Below, one piece after another: positions 42,229-49,566 of a stretch of DNA of 64,000 nucleotides. The position numbers were made by a program, and so were the translations under genes. The notes below the pieces were generated by a model that was not told the DNA's origin, ran no database searches, and worked only from the letters and a program-made list of their open reading frames with translations. Within the stretch, counting starts at the first letter, position 1. The number at the start of each line of letters is the position of its first letter. This DNA is from Arthrobacter sp. GMC3 (lineage in GTDB: Bacteria > Actinomycetota > Actinomycetes > Actinomycetales > Micrococcaceae): positions 62,001 to 126,000 of the forward strand of contig NZ_PJIO01000002.1 in the NCBI RefSeq assembly GCF_002929305.1. The letters are read 5' to 3'.

Positions 42229-42420
42229 ATGAAATCTCGCGTTGCTTCCCTAGCTATTGCCGCCGTTCTGGCCTCCGGCCTAGTCTTGGCTCCCACTGCG
42301 GCCATGGCCGACACTGTACCCGCCGGCACAACAACCACTGCACCCGCAGCCGGCAATGTGGCAACCACGTACGGCATGTGGTTCCTGCCCTGCGACCTTG
42401 GTTTCATCAAACTTTGCTAG
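42229..42420 (+). CDS. Small secreted two-cysteine peptide, 63 residues
   Basis: A signal peptide of 27 residues ends PTAAMA, with a clear signal peptidase I site before DTVPAG. The mature part is about 36 residues. It has a Thr/Ala/Gly-rich stretch (28-47), then 'YGMWFLPCDLGFIKLC', where Cys55 and the terminal Cys63 could close a nine-residue disulfide ring. ATG 42229 has GAAAGG upstream. It is on the same strand 155 bases after the response regulator. I know no family for it. A secreted signal or a small antimicrobial peptide are both possible. Confidence 0.55.
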   Translation: MKSRVASLAIAAVLASGLVLAPTAAMADTVPAGTTTTAPAAGNVATTYGMWFLPCDLGFIKLC

Positions 42421-42467
42421 AAGCGGCTTGAGGTTCGCTGAAATCGAGCATTAAAAGCTCTGGTGGA

Positions 42468-42476
42468 ATGTGACAT
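42468..42476. promoter_or_regulatory. ATGTGACAT palindrome before the deaminase operon
   Basis: A perfect ATGT-G-ACAT palindrome 109 bases before the first catabolic gene. It belongs to the four-site ATGTNAYAT set. A TGTAAT at 42496-42501 could be the -10, which would put the palindrome in the promoter region. Confidence 0.6.
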
Positions 42477-42584
42477 TGCACTGCTAGGGTGGGTGTGTAA
42501 TCGGATAGTGGCGGTGCTGCCAGTGCCCAAGGGCCGGCAGCAGGCTGCTGTCCCTGGCATCTGACCCTCTGTAAGGGGAGCTCC

Positions 42585-43490
42585 ATGACAACCCGCACCC
42601 AGCCCTGGCAGGGCATTCACGTTGCAACTGCACTTCCCTTTAATGCCGACAACAGCGTTGATTACTCCGCATTTGCCGAGCATGTGTCGTGGCTGGCAGC
42701 CAATGGATGCGACGGCGTTTGCCCCAACGGTTCCCTTGGCGAGTACCAGACGCTGACCCCGGCAGAACGCGCAAAAGTCGTAGAAACCGCTGTAGCTGCA
42801 TCCCCTGAGGGTTTTACCGCCATGCCGGGTGTCGCCGCCTACGGCGCCGATGAGTCTCGCCGCTGGGCCGAACAGGCCCGAGATGCGGGTGCGGCCTCCG
42901 TACTGGCGCTCCCACCGAACACCTTCAAAGCCGATGACGAAACGGTGCTTGCGCACTACCGTGAGGTGGCGAAGGCCGGCCTTCCCGTTGTCGCATATAA
43001 CAACCCCTATGACACCAAGGTGGACTTGTCGCCGGAACTGCTTGCACGAATGCATGCAGAAGGCCTGATTGTGGCCGTGAAGGAATTCACCGGAGACGTG
43101 CGCCGCGCCTACGAGATTGCCGAACTGGCCCCTGATCTGGACTTGCTGATCGGCTCCGACGACGTCCTGCTGGAACTGGGACTGGCAGGTGCAGTTGGCT
43201 GGATTGCCGGCTACCCCAACGCCATTCCGCAAAGCACAGTGAAGCTATACGAACTGGCCACGAGTGGTCGTTCCGAGGACATCACCGCTGCGCTGCCTCT
43301 CTACCGAGATCTGCACTCTTTGCTGCGCTGGGACTCCAAAACCGAGTTTGTCCAGGCGATCAAATTGTCCATGGACATTGCCGGGCGCAAGGGTGGCGGC
43401 TGCCGCCAGCCGCGCAGCCCGCTTCCGGCTGACATGGCGGCCCGCATCACCGCCGACACCGAGGCCGTGCTGGCCAAGGGCTACAGGTAA
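42585..43490 (+). CDS. DapA-family enzyme, probable 1-pyrroline-4-hydroxy-2-carboxylate deaminase
   Basis: A 301-residue class I aldolase-fold protein. The Schiff-base Lys is in 'LIVAVKEFTGD' (about 162) and the catalytic Tyr in 'PVVAYNNPYDTK' (about 136). The substrate loop reads 'CPNGSLGEYQTLT' instead of the lysine-pathway GTTGE. In the trans-4-hydroxyproline pathway this enzyme deaminates pyrroline-4-hydroxy-2-carboxylate to 2-oxoglutarate semialdehyde (LhpC/HypD role). The assignment rests on the flanking epimerase and dehydrogenase genes. ATG 42585 follows a GGGGAG Shine-Dalgarno. Confidence 0.88.
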   Translation: MTTRTQPWQGIHVATALPFNADNSVDYSAFAEHVSWLAANGCDGVCPNGSLGEYQTLTPAERAKVVETAVAASPEGFTAMPGVAAYGADESRRWAEQARDAGAASVLALPPNTFKADDETVLAHYREVAKAGLPVVAYNNPYDTKVDLSPELLARMHAEGLIVAVKEFTGDVRRAYEIAELAPDLDLLIGSDDVLLELGLAGAVGWIAGYPNAIPQSTVKLYELATSGRSEDITAALPLYRDLHSLLRWDSKTEFVQAIKLSMDIAGRKGGGCRQPRSPLPADMAARITADTEAVLAKGYR

Positions 43491-43500
43491 ACGGCGCGCG

Positions 43501-44502
43501 ATGCGTTCCAAAAGGGTATTCCACGCTGTCGACTCCCACACTGAGGGGATGCCTACACGCGTCATCACCGGTGGAATGGGCACCATCCCCGGCGCCACCA
43601 TGGCCGAACGGCGTCAGTGGTTCATCGATAACAGCGACGATGTGCGCACCTTGCTGATGTTCGAACCTCGGGGTCATGCGTCGATGAGTGGCGCGATCCT
43701 CCAGCCGTCCACTCGCCCCGACGCCGATTTTGGTGTGCTGTTCATCGAAGTCTCCGGGCTGCTGCCCATGTGCGGGCACGGCACCATTGGGGTGGCCACG
43801 GTACTGGTGGAAACCGGCATGGTCCCCGTGGTGGAGCCGGTCACCACGATTCGGCTGGACACCCCTGCCGGACTGGTGGTGGCCGAGGTGGCCGTGGAGA
43901 ATGGCGCGGCCAAAAAGGTGACCATCCGCAATGTCCCATCGTTCTCCTTGGCGCTTGAGCAAACCGTCGAGGTGGAGGGTTTTGGGGAAGTCCGCTACGA
44001 CATGGCTTTTGGTGGAAACTTCTACGCCGTCGTCGAGCTTGCCGAACTAGGTCTACCGTTTGAGCGTGCGGCTAAGGATCGCCTGCTCGATGCCGGATTG
44101 AAGATCATGGATGCCATCAACACCCACAATCGTCCAGTTCACCCGGAGCGGGCCGATATCAGCGGCTGCCACCACGTGTACCTGAAGGCACCCGGCTCCA
44201 CGGCCGAGCATTCTCGCCACGCCATGGCCATCTATCCTGGATGGTTCGACCGATCGCCCTGCGGCACTGGAACCAGCGCCCGGATGGCGCAATTGCATGC
44301 CCGCGGGGAACTGGCGCTCAACACAGATTTTGTGAATGAAAGCTACATCGGCACCCAGTTCATTGGCCGGTTGGTGGAAGAAACGACTGTGGGCGGGCTA
44401 CCCGCAGTGGTGCCAACCATCACCGGACGCGCGTGGATCACCGGCACGGCCCAGTATCACCTGGACCCGGACGATCCCTTTCAGGCCGGATTCTTGTTGT
44501 GA
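43501..44502 (+). CDS. lhpA: 4-hydroxyproline 2-epimerase (proline racemase family, paralogue 2)
   Basis: A 333-residue enzyme, the classic length. Catalytic Cys91 in 'LPMCGHGTIG' and Cys254 in 'FDRSPCGTGTSARM' are both present, and 'VDSHTEGMPTRVITGG' is typical of the epimerase clade. It converts trans-4-hydroxy-L-proline to cis-4-hydroxy-D-proline. The start is 10 bases after the deaminase stop. The next gene's GTG overlaps its TGA. Proline racemase activity cannot be excluded by sequence alone. Confidence 0.9.
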   Translation: MRSKRVFHAVDSHTEGMPTRVITGGMGTIPGATMAERRQWFIDNSDDVRTLLMFEPRGHASMSGAILQPSTRPDADFGVLFIEVSGLLPMCGHGTIGVATVLVETGMVPVVEPVTTIRLDTPAGLVVAEVAVENGAAKKVTIRNVPSFSLALEQTVEVEGFGEVRYDMAFGGNFYAVVELAELGLPFERAAKDRLLDAGLKIMDAINTHNRPVHPERADISGCHHVYLKAPGSTAEHSRHAMAIYPGWFDRSPCGTGTSARMAQLHARGELALNTDFVNESYIGTQFIGRLVEETTVGGLPAVVPTITGRAWITGTAQYHLDPDDPFQAGFLL

Positions 44503-45773
44503 ACACGCTGGCGCTCACCGCCGTCGAGCAGGACATGCTCGACGGCGGGCGCGGTGCCGGAGTTGCCATGGCCATGCGCATGGTGGTGGCGCTGGCAGGG
44601 GTGTTGGGTGCCGCGCGGCTGATTCCCATCACCAATGCCCACATCGACAGTTGCCTTTACCACGGGCAGGCGGGACTCGACTTTGCCCAAAAGCTGGCCG
44701 GGCTGGGCGCCACCGTTTCCGTGCCTACCACCTTGAACACCAGCTCGCTTGACCTGCTTCACCCCGGGCTGGTGAGGTTGCCGCCGGAGGACGCCGTGCC
44801 CGCCCGCGCGCTCATGGATGCCTACCGGACCCTCGGCGCCCGCGCCACCTGGACGTGCGCCCCCTACCAAAGCACCCAGCGGCCAGCCTTCGGGGAGGAC
44901 ATTGCATGGGCCGAATCGAACGCCATCGTGTTCGCCAACTCGGTGCTGGGCGCCCGCACCGAACGTTATGGCGACTTCATTGACATTTGTGCCGCCATCA
45001 CCGGGCGCGTCCCGTTTGCCGGGCTGCATCTGCCCGAACGCCGCAGGCCTACCGTTGAGCTGGATTGCCGGGCCCTGCCAGCGGCAATGCTTGACCACGA
45101 AGCTGTGTGGGCGGCCCTGGGAGACGTGGTCGGCCGGCAGGCGGGGTCAGCGGTGCCGTTGCTGACGGGGATCGATCCTGACTTGGTGGACGAAGACAAG
45201 CTCAAGGCCTTGGGGGCCACCGCAGCCTCCTCCGGTGGTGTGGCCCTCTTTCACGTCTCGGGAGTGACCCCGGAGGCGATCGAAGCCGCTGGCGATCCCG
45301 CTTGGGCTGGCTTGCCGGTTGTGGCCATCACGGCCCAGATGCTGCGTGCAGCCAGGGACGAACTGTCCAGCGGCGCGGATCTGTCCCTTCCCGTGGATGC
45401 GGTGGCCCTGGGCACCCCGCATTTTTCGCTTCGGGAGTTTGAAAAGCTGTCCGTGGCACTGGCGGGAACGGAGCCGTTCCATCCCGGCTGCACGGTGTGG
45501 ATCAACACCTCACGCGAGGTGCTGGCCCAAGCTCAGGAAGCCGGGTTGGTGCAACAGGCGCAGGACCTCGGCGCCAAGATTGTGGTGGACACATGCACCT
45601 ACATCACGCCTATCCTCGGGCCGCAGGAGCGAACCGTCATGACGCCGTCGGGCAAATGGGCCTGGTACGCGCCCATGAACATCGGGGTGGACGTAGTCTT
45701 TGGCACGCTGGAGGAATGCCTGGCCTCTGCCCGCGCCGGAAAGGTGATCCGCGATGAGCGACAATGGAGCTGA
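44499..45773 (+). CDS. AcnX large subunit, probable cis-3-hydroxy-L-proline dehydratase
   Basis: A 424-residue aconitase X catalytic subunit: 'TAVEQDMLDGGRGAGVAMAMRMV', 'IPITNAHIDSCLYHGQAGLDFA', 'CAPYQSTQRPAFGEDIAWAESNAIVFANSV', and the Cys-containing 'VVDTCTYITPILG'. Bacterial AcnX proteins next to hydroxyproline genes dehydrate cis-3-hydroxy-L-proline to 1-pyrroline-2-carboxylate. The reductase two genes on would take that product to L-proline. GTG 44499 gives a GTGA overlap with the epimerase stop. Confidence 0.88.
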   Translation: MNTLALTAVEQDMLDGGRGAGVAMAMRMVVALAGVLGAARLIPITNAHIDSCLYHGQAGLDFAQKLAGLGATVSVPTTLNTSSLDLLHPGLVRLPPEDAVPARALMDAYRTLGARATWTCAPYQSTQRPAFGEDIAWAESNAIVFANSVLGARTERYGDFIDICAAITGRVPFAGLHLPERRRPTVELDCRALPAAMLDHEAVWAALGDVVGRQAGSAVPLLTGIDPDLVDEDKLKALGATAASSGGVALFHVSGVTPEAIEAAGDPAWAGLPVVAITAQMLRAARDELSSGADLSLPVDAVALGTPHFSLREFEKLSVALAGTEPFHPGCTVWINTSREVLAQAQEAGLVQQAQDLGAKIVVDTCTYITPILGPQERTVMTPSGKWAWYAPMNIGVDVVFGTLEECLASARAGKVIRDERQWS

Positions 45774-46293
45774 ATGCACAATTTCAGGCACCACCCTGTG
45801 CGCCGGTGAGGCTTCCGGTCAACTGCTGGTGCTGGCAGAACCGCTTTCCTTCTGGGGCGGCACTGACAGGAAAACGGGCCTGATTATTGACACCCACCAC
45901 CCGCAGCACGGTGCGTCGCTGGCAGGACGGGTGCTGCTGATGGACGCCTCACGTGGCTCCAGTTCTTCTTCCTCGGTTCTGGCCGAACAAATTCGAGCAG
46001 GCGTGGGGCCGGCGGCGATCCTGCTCACGGCAAGGGACGTCATCCTCGCGTTGGGTGCCCTGGCGGCCGCGGAACTTTATGGCACGCATATGCCAATTGT
46101 TCTGTTGGATTCTGCGGGAGCGGCGCTCCTGCGGCGAGAAGACACGCCAAAGCGTAATAGTTCAAGTGTGCTAAAAATTGCTTCGCTACATGTCTCGGTG
46201 CAGGCTGGCGGTGACGGAAACGCCGTCGTCGCATTTCCCGCGCACGTGGCTCCGGGGCCTGCTGACCCAGTAACTAAAAGAGGAACTCCATGA
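45754..46293 (+). CDS. AcnX small (swivel) subunit
   Basis: A 179-residue DUF126 swivel-domain protein. It has 'GEASGQLLVLAEPLSFWGGTDRKTGLIID' and 'HPQHGASLAGRVLLMDASRGSSSSSSVLAE', both diagnostic of the small AcnX subunit. It completes the active site of the large subunit. The genes overlap by 20 bases, consistent with a 1:1 complex. The last 30 residues are variable. Confidence 0.9.
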   Translation: MSDNGAECTISGTTLCAGEASGQLLVLAEPLSFWGGTDRKTGLIIDTHHPQHGASLAGRVLLMDASRGSSSSSSVLAEQIRAGVGPAAILLTARDVILALGALAAAELYGTHMPIVLLDSAGAALLRREDTPKRNSSSVLKIASLHVSVQAGGDGNAVVAFPAHVAPGPADPVTKRGTP

Positions 46294-47237
46294 CATTGCC
46301 CTACATTGACGCCGGAAACTTGATCGCATTATTGCCGCCAACTGTCATTGTGGCAGCCCTTGAGGAGGCCCTGCGAGGAGGTCAGGATCCGGAGCGGGAC
46401 TCGCCCAGGCTTTTTGCCCCGCTGTCCGCCGGTGAGTTCCTGCTCATGCCAGCGGAATCTGTGAAGTATGCCGGTATCAAGGTGGCAACTGTGGCTCCGG
46501 GGAATCCCGCTCAAGGACATCCCAAGATCCAGGGCACGTATCTTTTGCTTGACAAGGGCACGTTGGCGCCGTTGGCTGCCATGGACGGTGCCGAACTTAC
46601 GCTTATCCGGACGCCGGCCGTGACAACGCTTGCACTCAAGCACATGCTGCGGCTCCGTGGTGTTCGTTCTGCTGGAAACGTTGTGGTTTTTGGGGCCTCG
46701 CTGCAGGCTGACAGGCACATTGCGGCTATCCATGAGGTCTGCGGGATTGAGTCGCTTGTGGTGGTTGGTAGGCGGGCAGAAGCCGCGTCGGCGTTGGCGC
46801 AGAAATGGTCCAGCCGTGGCTTGTCTGCCCGTACGGGAGGCGTTTCGGACGTGAAGGGAGCGGATGTTGTGGTGTGCGCAACGTCGTCCGCGGTCCCGCT
46901 TTTTGACAGTTCCCTGGTGGCCGATCACGCGGTGTTGGCGGCAATTGGCTCGCACGGTTTGGATGCGCGGGAGATCGACCCTGTGCTGGCCCGCCGGGCC
47001 GAAGTGGTCGTGGAGGGGCGGGCGTCCGCGCTGCGGGAAGCTGGCGATTTGATCCCTGCGCTGTCCGTTGAGCAGTGGCAGGAGCGTGGCTTGGCGACGC
47101 TTGCCGATCTTGTTAATGGGCAATTTGCTCCGGCTTCCGGTAAGCCGCTGCTTTATACGGGCGTGGGGATGTCATGGGAGGATATTGTGGCTGCTGGGCG
47201 GGCGTTTGAACTCTTCACAGGGCCACCTGTCGACTAA
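46290..47237 (+). CDS. Ornithine cyclodeaminase-family reductase, probable 1-pyrroline-2-carboxylate reductase
   Basis: A 315-residue protein of the ornithine cyclodeaminase/mu-crystallin family. The substrate part has 'GIKVATVAPGNPAQGHPKIQGTYLLLD' and 'RTPAVTTLALKHML'. The Rossmann part has 'VVVFGASLQADRHIAAI' and 'GADVVVCATSSAVPLF', and it ends 'LYTGVGMSWEDIVAAGRAFE'. In this setting it likely reduces 1-pyrroline-2-carboxylate to L-proline with NAD(P)H. True cyclodeaminase activity is less likely. The start overlaps the AcnX small-subunit stop. Confidence 0.85.
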   Translation: MTLPYIDAGNLIALLPPTVIVAALEEALRGGQDPERDSPRLFAPLSAGEFLLMPAESVKYAGIKVATVAPGNPAQGHPKIQGTYLLLDKGTLAPLAAMDGAELTLIRTPAVTTLALKHMLRLRGVRSAGNVVVFGASLQADRHIAAIHEVCGIESLVVVGRRAEAASALAQKWSSRGLSARTGGVSDVKGADVVVCATSSAVPLFDSSLVADHAVLAAIGSHGLDAREIDPVLARRAEVVVEGRASALREAGDLIPALSVEQWQERGLATLADLVNGQFAPASGKPLLYTGVGMSWEDIVAAGRAFELFTGPPVD

Positions 47238-47238
47238 A

Positions 47239-47247
47239 ATGTCATAT
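47239..47247. promoter_or_regulatory. ATGTCATAT palindrome before gntR
   Basis: Matches ATGTNAYAT. It lies 2 bases after the reductase stop and 54 bases before the gntR start, with TAAAAT just ahead of it as a possible -10. This suggests autoregulation of gntR. Confidence 0.6.
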
Positions 47248-47300
47248 TGTAGTGGGACGTGTGTTCTGCTCTTAATTTTCTAACGGGGGTTGGAAGCGCC

Positions 47301-47969
47301 ATGAGCTCACCTGAACTATCCCATCTGACTGCAGTCAAGAAGAACGTCAGCCTGCGTGAAACGGTGACGCTGGCCCTGCGCGCGGCGGTCATTTCCGGGG
47401 AAATGAAGCCCGGGGAAGTCTATTCGGCACCTACGTTGGGGAAGCGCTTTGGCGTCTCACCGACACCCGTCCGGGAGGCCATGCTCGATCTGGTCAAGGA
47501 AGGCTTGGTTGTCTCCTTACCCAACAAGGGCTTCCGTGTCACCGAGGTCTCCGATGATGACCTTGATGAGATCACTGCCCTGCGGCTTCTGATCGAGCCC
47601 CCTACTGTCCGGGATGTAACGGCGCTCATTGACGACGCCGGGGTGGTGCGGCTGCGCGAGATGGCGGCAGCCATCGTCACTTACGCCGGGGAGGGCGACT
47701 TGATCGCTTACACCGAATCCGACCGTCAGTTCCATATTGCGGTACTTGAATATAGTGGCAATAAGCGCCTGGTGGCCCTGATCTCCGATCTACGATCCCA
47801 CACCCGCCTGCTGGGACTGGCGCCGCTGGTTGCCACCGGTGAACTGCGCGAGATGGCCCGTGAGCACCTTGAATTGGTTGACTTGATTGCCGCAGGGAAG
47901 GCCGTGGAGGCCCAGGAGCTCATGACGCGGCACATCGGCCATGTCCGCGGCGAATGGGCGCAACACTAG
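47301..47969 (+). CDS. GntR/FadR-type regulator of the hydroxyproline regulon
   Basis: A 222-residue regulator. The winged HTH (about 15-80) is 'LRETVTLALRAAVISGEMKPGEVYSAPTLGKRFGVSPTPVREAMLDLVKEGLV'. The FCD ligand domain (about 90-215) shows metal-binding features in 'YTESDRQFHIAVLEYSGNKRL', 'LRSHTRLL' and 'AREHLELVDLI'. ATG 47301 replaces an earlier ATG at 47259 that would overlap the presumed promoter. Its location between two catabolic units and the matching palindromes argue that it controls them, probably with a hydroxyproline derivative as effector. Confidence 0.9.
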   Translation: MSSPELSHLTAVKKNVSLRETVTLALRAAVISGEMKPGEVYSAPTLGKRFGVSPTPVREAMLDLVKEGLVVSLPNKGFRVTEVSDDDLDEITALRLLIEPPTVRDVTALIDDAGVVRLREMAAAIVTYAGEGDLIAYTESDRQFHIAVLEYSGNKRLVALISDLRSHTRLLGLAPLVATGELREMAREHLELVDLIAAGKAVEAQELMTRHIGHVRGEWAQH

Positions 47970-47989
47970 CGGATGCTCGCTTCTGTCAT

Positions 47990-48049
47990 GACGGCGCCAA
48001 CGCGCTCGGACGGCGCATCTTCGACGGCGTTTGGCGAGTGGGCGCCGTC
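47990..48049. terminator. Long hairpin after gntR
   Basis: GACGGCGCC (47990-47998) pairs perfectly with GGCGCCGTC (48041-48049). Additional partial pairing (CGCTCG with CGAG) lies inside. No T-tract. A likely terminator separating gntR from the dehydrogenase unit. Confidence 0.55.
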
Positions 48050-48091
48050 GTCGCAGGTTTGGGCCAAACGGGCCTATTCCAGCTGAGTAAA

Positions 48092-48100
48092 ATGTGACAT
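48092..48100. promoter_or_regulatory. ATGTGACAT palindrome before the dehydrogenase operon
   Basis: A perfect ATGT-G-ACAT palindrome 10 bases before the gene start. CATACT (48098-48103) could be the -10, putting transcription start at or next to the ATG. No Shine-Dalgarno is visible, so the mRNA may be leaderless with the operator on the promoter. Confidence 0.6.
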
Positions 48101-48110
48101 ACTACTGAGT

Positions 48111-49280
48111 ATGAATCTTCCTCGATTCGCAGACGTTGTGGTCATTGGTGCCGGTGCCGTAGGCGCCGCGTGCGCCTATTTTGCCGCGCAAGCAGGGCTC
48201 AGAGTCGCCGTTGTGGACCGCGGACCCATTGCCGGCGGGACCTCGAGCGCCTGCGAAGGCAACATTTTGGTCTCAGACAAGGAAGCCGGCCCGGAACTCT
48301 CCCTTGCCCAGTACTCGCAAACGTTGTGGCGCGGGGAACTGGCCGAATTTGGCCACCTGTGGGAATTCGAGTCCAAGGGTGGCCTTGTGGTTTCCGCTAA
48401 GCCGGGGACGCAGGAGAATTTGACGCGGTTGGCGGCCCGGCAGCGAAACGTAGGGATCGACGTCGAACTCGTGGATGCCGCCAACCTCAAGGACTACGAA
48501 CCCCACCTGGCCAACGGAATGGCGGGGGGAGCCTTTTACCCGCAGGATGCCCAGGTTCAGCCCATGCTGGCAGCGGCACACCTGCTCCGGCTGGCCCGCG
48601 GCATGGGCGCCACAGTCCACACCAACACCAAGGTCACGTCATTTGTGCGCCAGGGTGACGCCGTTACGGGCGTGGTGACCAGCCAGGGAACCATCGCAGC
48701 CCCCGCCGTGGTGAACGCCGCCGGTACCTGGGGTGCGGCCATTGCCGAACTTGCCGGCGTCGATGTCCCGGTGCTGCCGCGCAAGGGATACGTCATGGTG
48801 ACTGAGCCGCTCCCTGAGCTGGTCCGCCACAAGGTTTACGCGGCCGAATATGTGGACAATGTGGCAAGTTCCTACGCCGGTCTGCAAACCTCCCCCGTTG
48901 TTGAGGGGACGCGCGGGGGCACCATCCTGATCGGTTCCAGCCGTGAACGGGTGGGCTTTGAGAAGTCCGTCAACCCGCTGGTTCTGGCCGAGATGGCAAA
49001 CAAGGCAATCGCACTTTTCCCCTTTCTGGCGGACGTTTTGGCGCTGCGCAGCTACTCCGGATTCCGCCCGTACTGTCCGGACCACCTGCCAGTCATTGGG
49101 CCCGATCCCCGGGCGCCCGGGCTGTGGCACGCCTGCGGGCACGAGGGTGCTGGCATTGGGCTCTCGGTGGGCACGGGAGCGCTGATCGCTGCCACGCTAA
49201 CCGGGACCGCGCCAGCCATGGACCTGTCACCCTTTGCCCCTGAACGTTTCGACTCCCTGCGACAGGAAGCCCATGCCTGA
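48111..49280 (+). CDS. D-hydroxyproline dehydrogenase, FAD oxidase subunit (DAO family)
   Basis: A 389-residue D-amino acid oxidase-fold flavoprotein. It begins 'VVVIGAGAVGAACAYFAAQAG' and 'GPIAGGTSSACEGNILVSDKE', with 'VVNAAGTWGAAIAELAG' mid-protein. The C-terminal FAD contact is 'ACGHEGAGIGLSVGTG', after 'YCPDHLPVIGPDPRAPG'. With the next two genes it forms a heteromer that oxidises cis-4-hydroxy-D-proline to 1-pyrroline-4-hydroxy-2-carboxylate. It overlaps the ferredoxin gene by 8 bases. The start seems leaderless. Confidence 0.9.
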   Translation: MNLPRFADVVVIGAGAVGAACAYFAAQAGLRVAVVDRGPIAGGTSSACEGNILVSDKEAGPELSLAQYSQTLWRGELAEFGHLWEFESKGGLVVSAKPGTQENLTRLAARQRNVGIDVELVDAANLKDYEPHLANGMAGGAFYPQDAQVQPMLAAAHLLRLARGMGATVHTNTKVTSFVRQGDAVTGVVTSQGTIAAPAVVNAAGTWGAAIAELAGVDVPVLPRKGYVMVTEPLPELVRHKVYAAEYVDNVASSYAGLQTSPVVEGTRGGTILIGSSRERVGFEKSVNPLVLAEMANKAIALFPFLADVLALRSYSGFRPYCPDHLPVIGPDPRAPGLWHACGHEGAGIGLSVGTGALIAATLTGTAPAMDLSPFAPERFDSLRQEAHA

Positions 49281-49566
49281 AATTCAGCTTTCACTCGATG
49301 GCATGCCCCTGCCGGCCCGCCCCGGGCAAACGGTGGGCGCAGCGCTGACTGACGCCGGGATTTCCGCGTGGCGGACCACGCGCAACGAAGGGCGCCCCCG
49401 CGGCTTGTTTTGCGGCATCGGCATCTGCTTCGACTGCCTGTTGGTGGTCGACGGCGTCCCCAACCAACGCGCCTGCCTCACTCCCGTGCGGGACGGCATG
49501 ACCCTTGACACCGGGTGTGCACCCGGCGGCCCCGAAACGCCCACGCAGGGCGGGGGAGCAGCATGA
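49273..49566 (+). CDS. D-hydroxyproline dehydrogenase, 2Fe-2S subunit
   Basis: A 97-residue ferredoxin-fold subunit. Cluster ligands are in 'GLFCGIGICFDCLLVVDG' (C-x4-C-x2-C) and 'NQRACLTPV'. It matches the small HcnA/SoxA-type subunit that links two flavoprotein chains. ATG 49273 lies inside the end of the oxidase gene, and an ATGA overlap joins it to the next one. The last 15 residues are Gly/Pro/Thr-rich. Confidence 0.92.
   Translation: MPEIQLSLDGMPLPARPGQTVGAALTDAGISAWRTTRNEGRPRGLFCGIGICFDCLLVVDGVPNQRACLTPVRDGMTLDTGCAPGGPETPTQGGGAA

Noticed and set aside
41375-42420. A classical Agr quorum-sensing system
   Set aside because: No AgrB-type protease is present, the kinase is NarL-type rather than HPK10, and the peptide has a normal Sec signal. 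Only a looser signalling hypothesis is kept.
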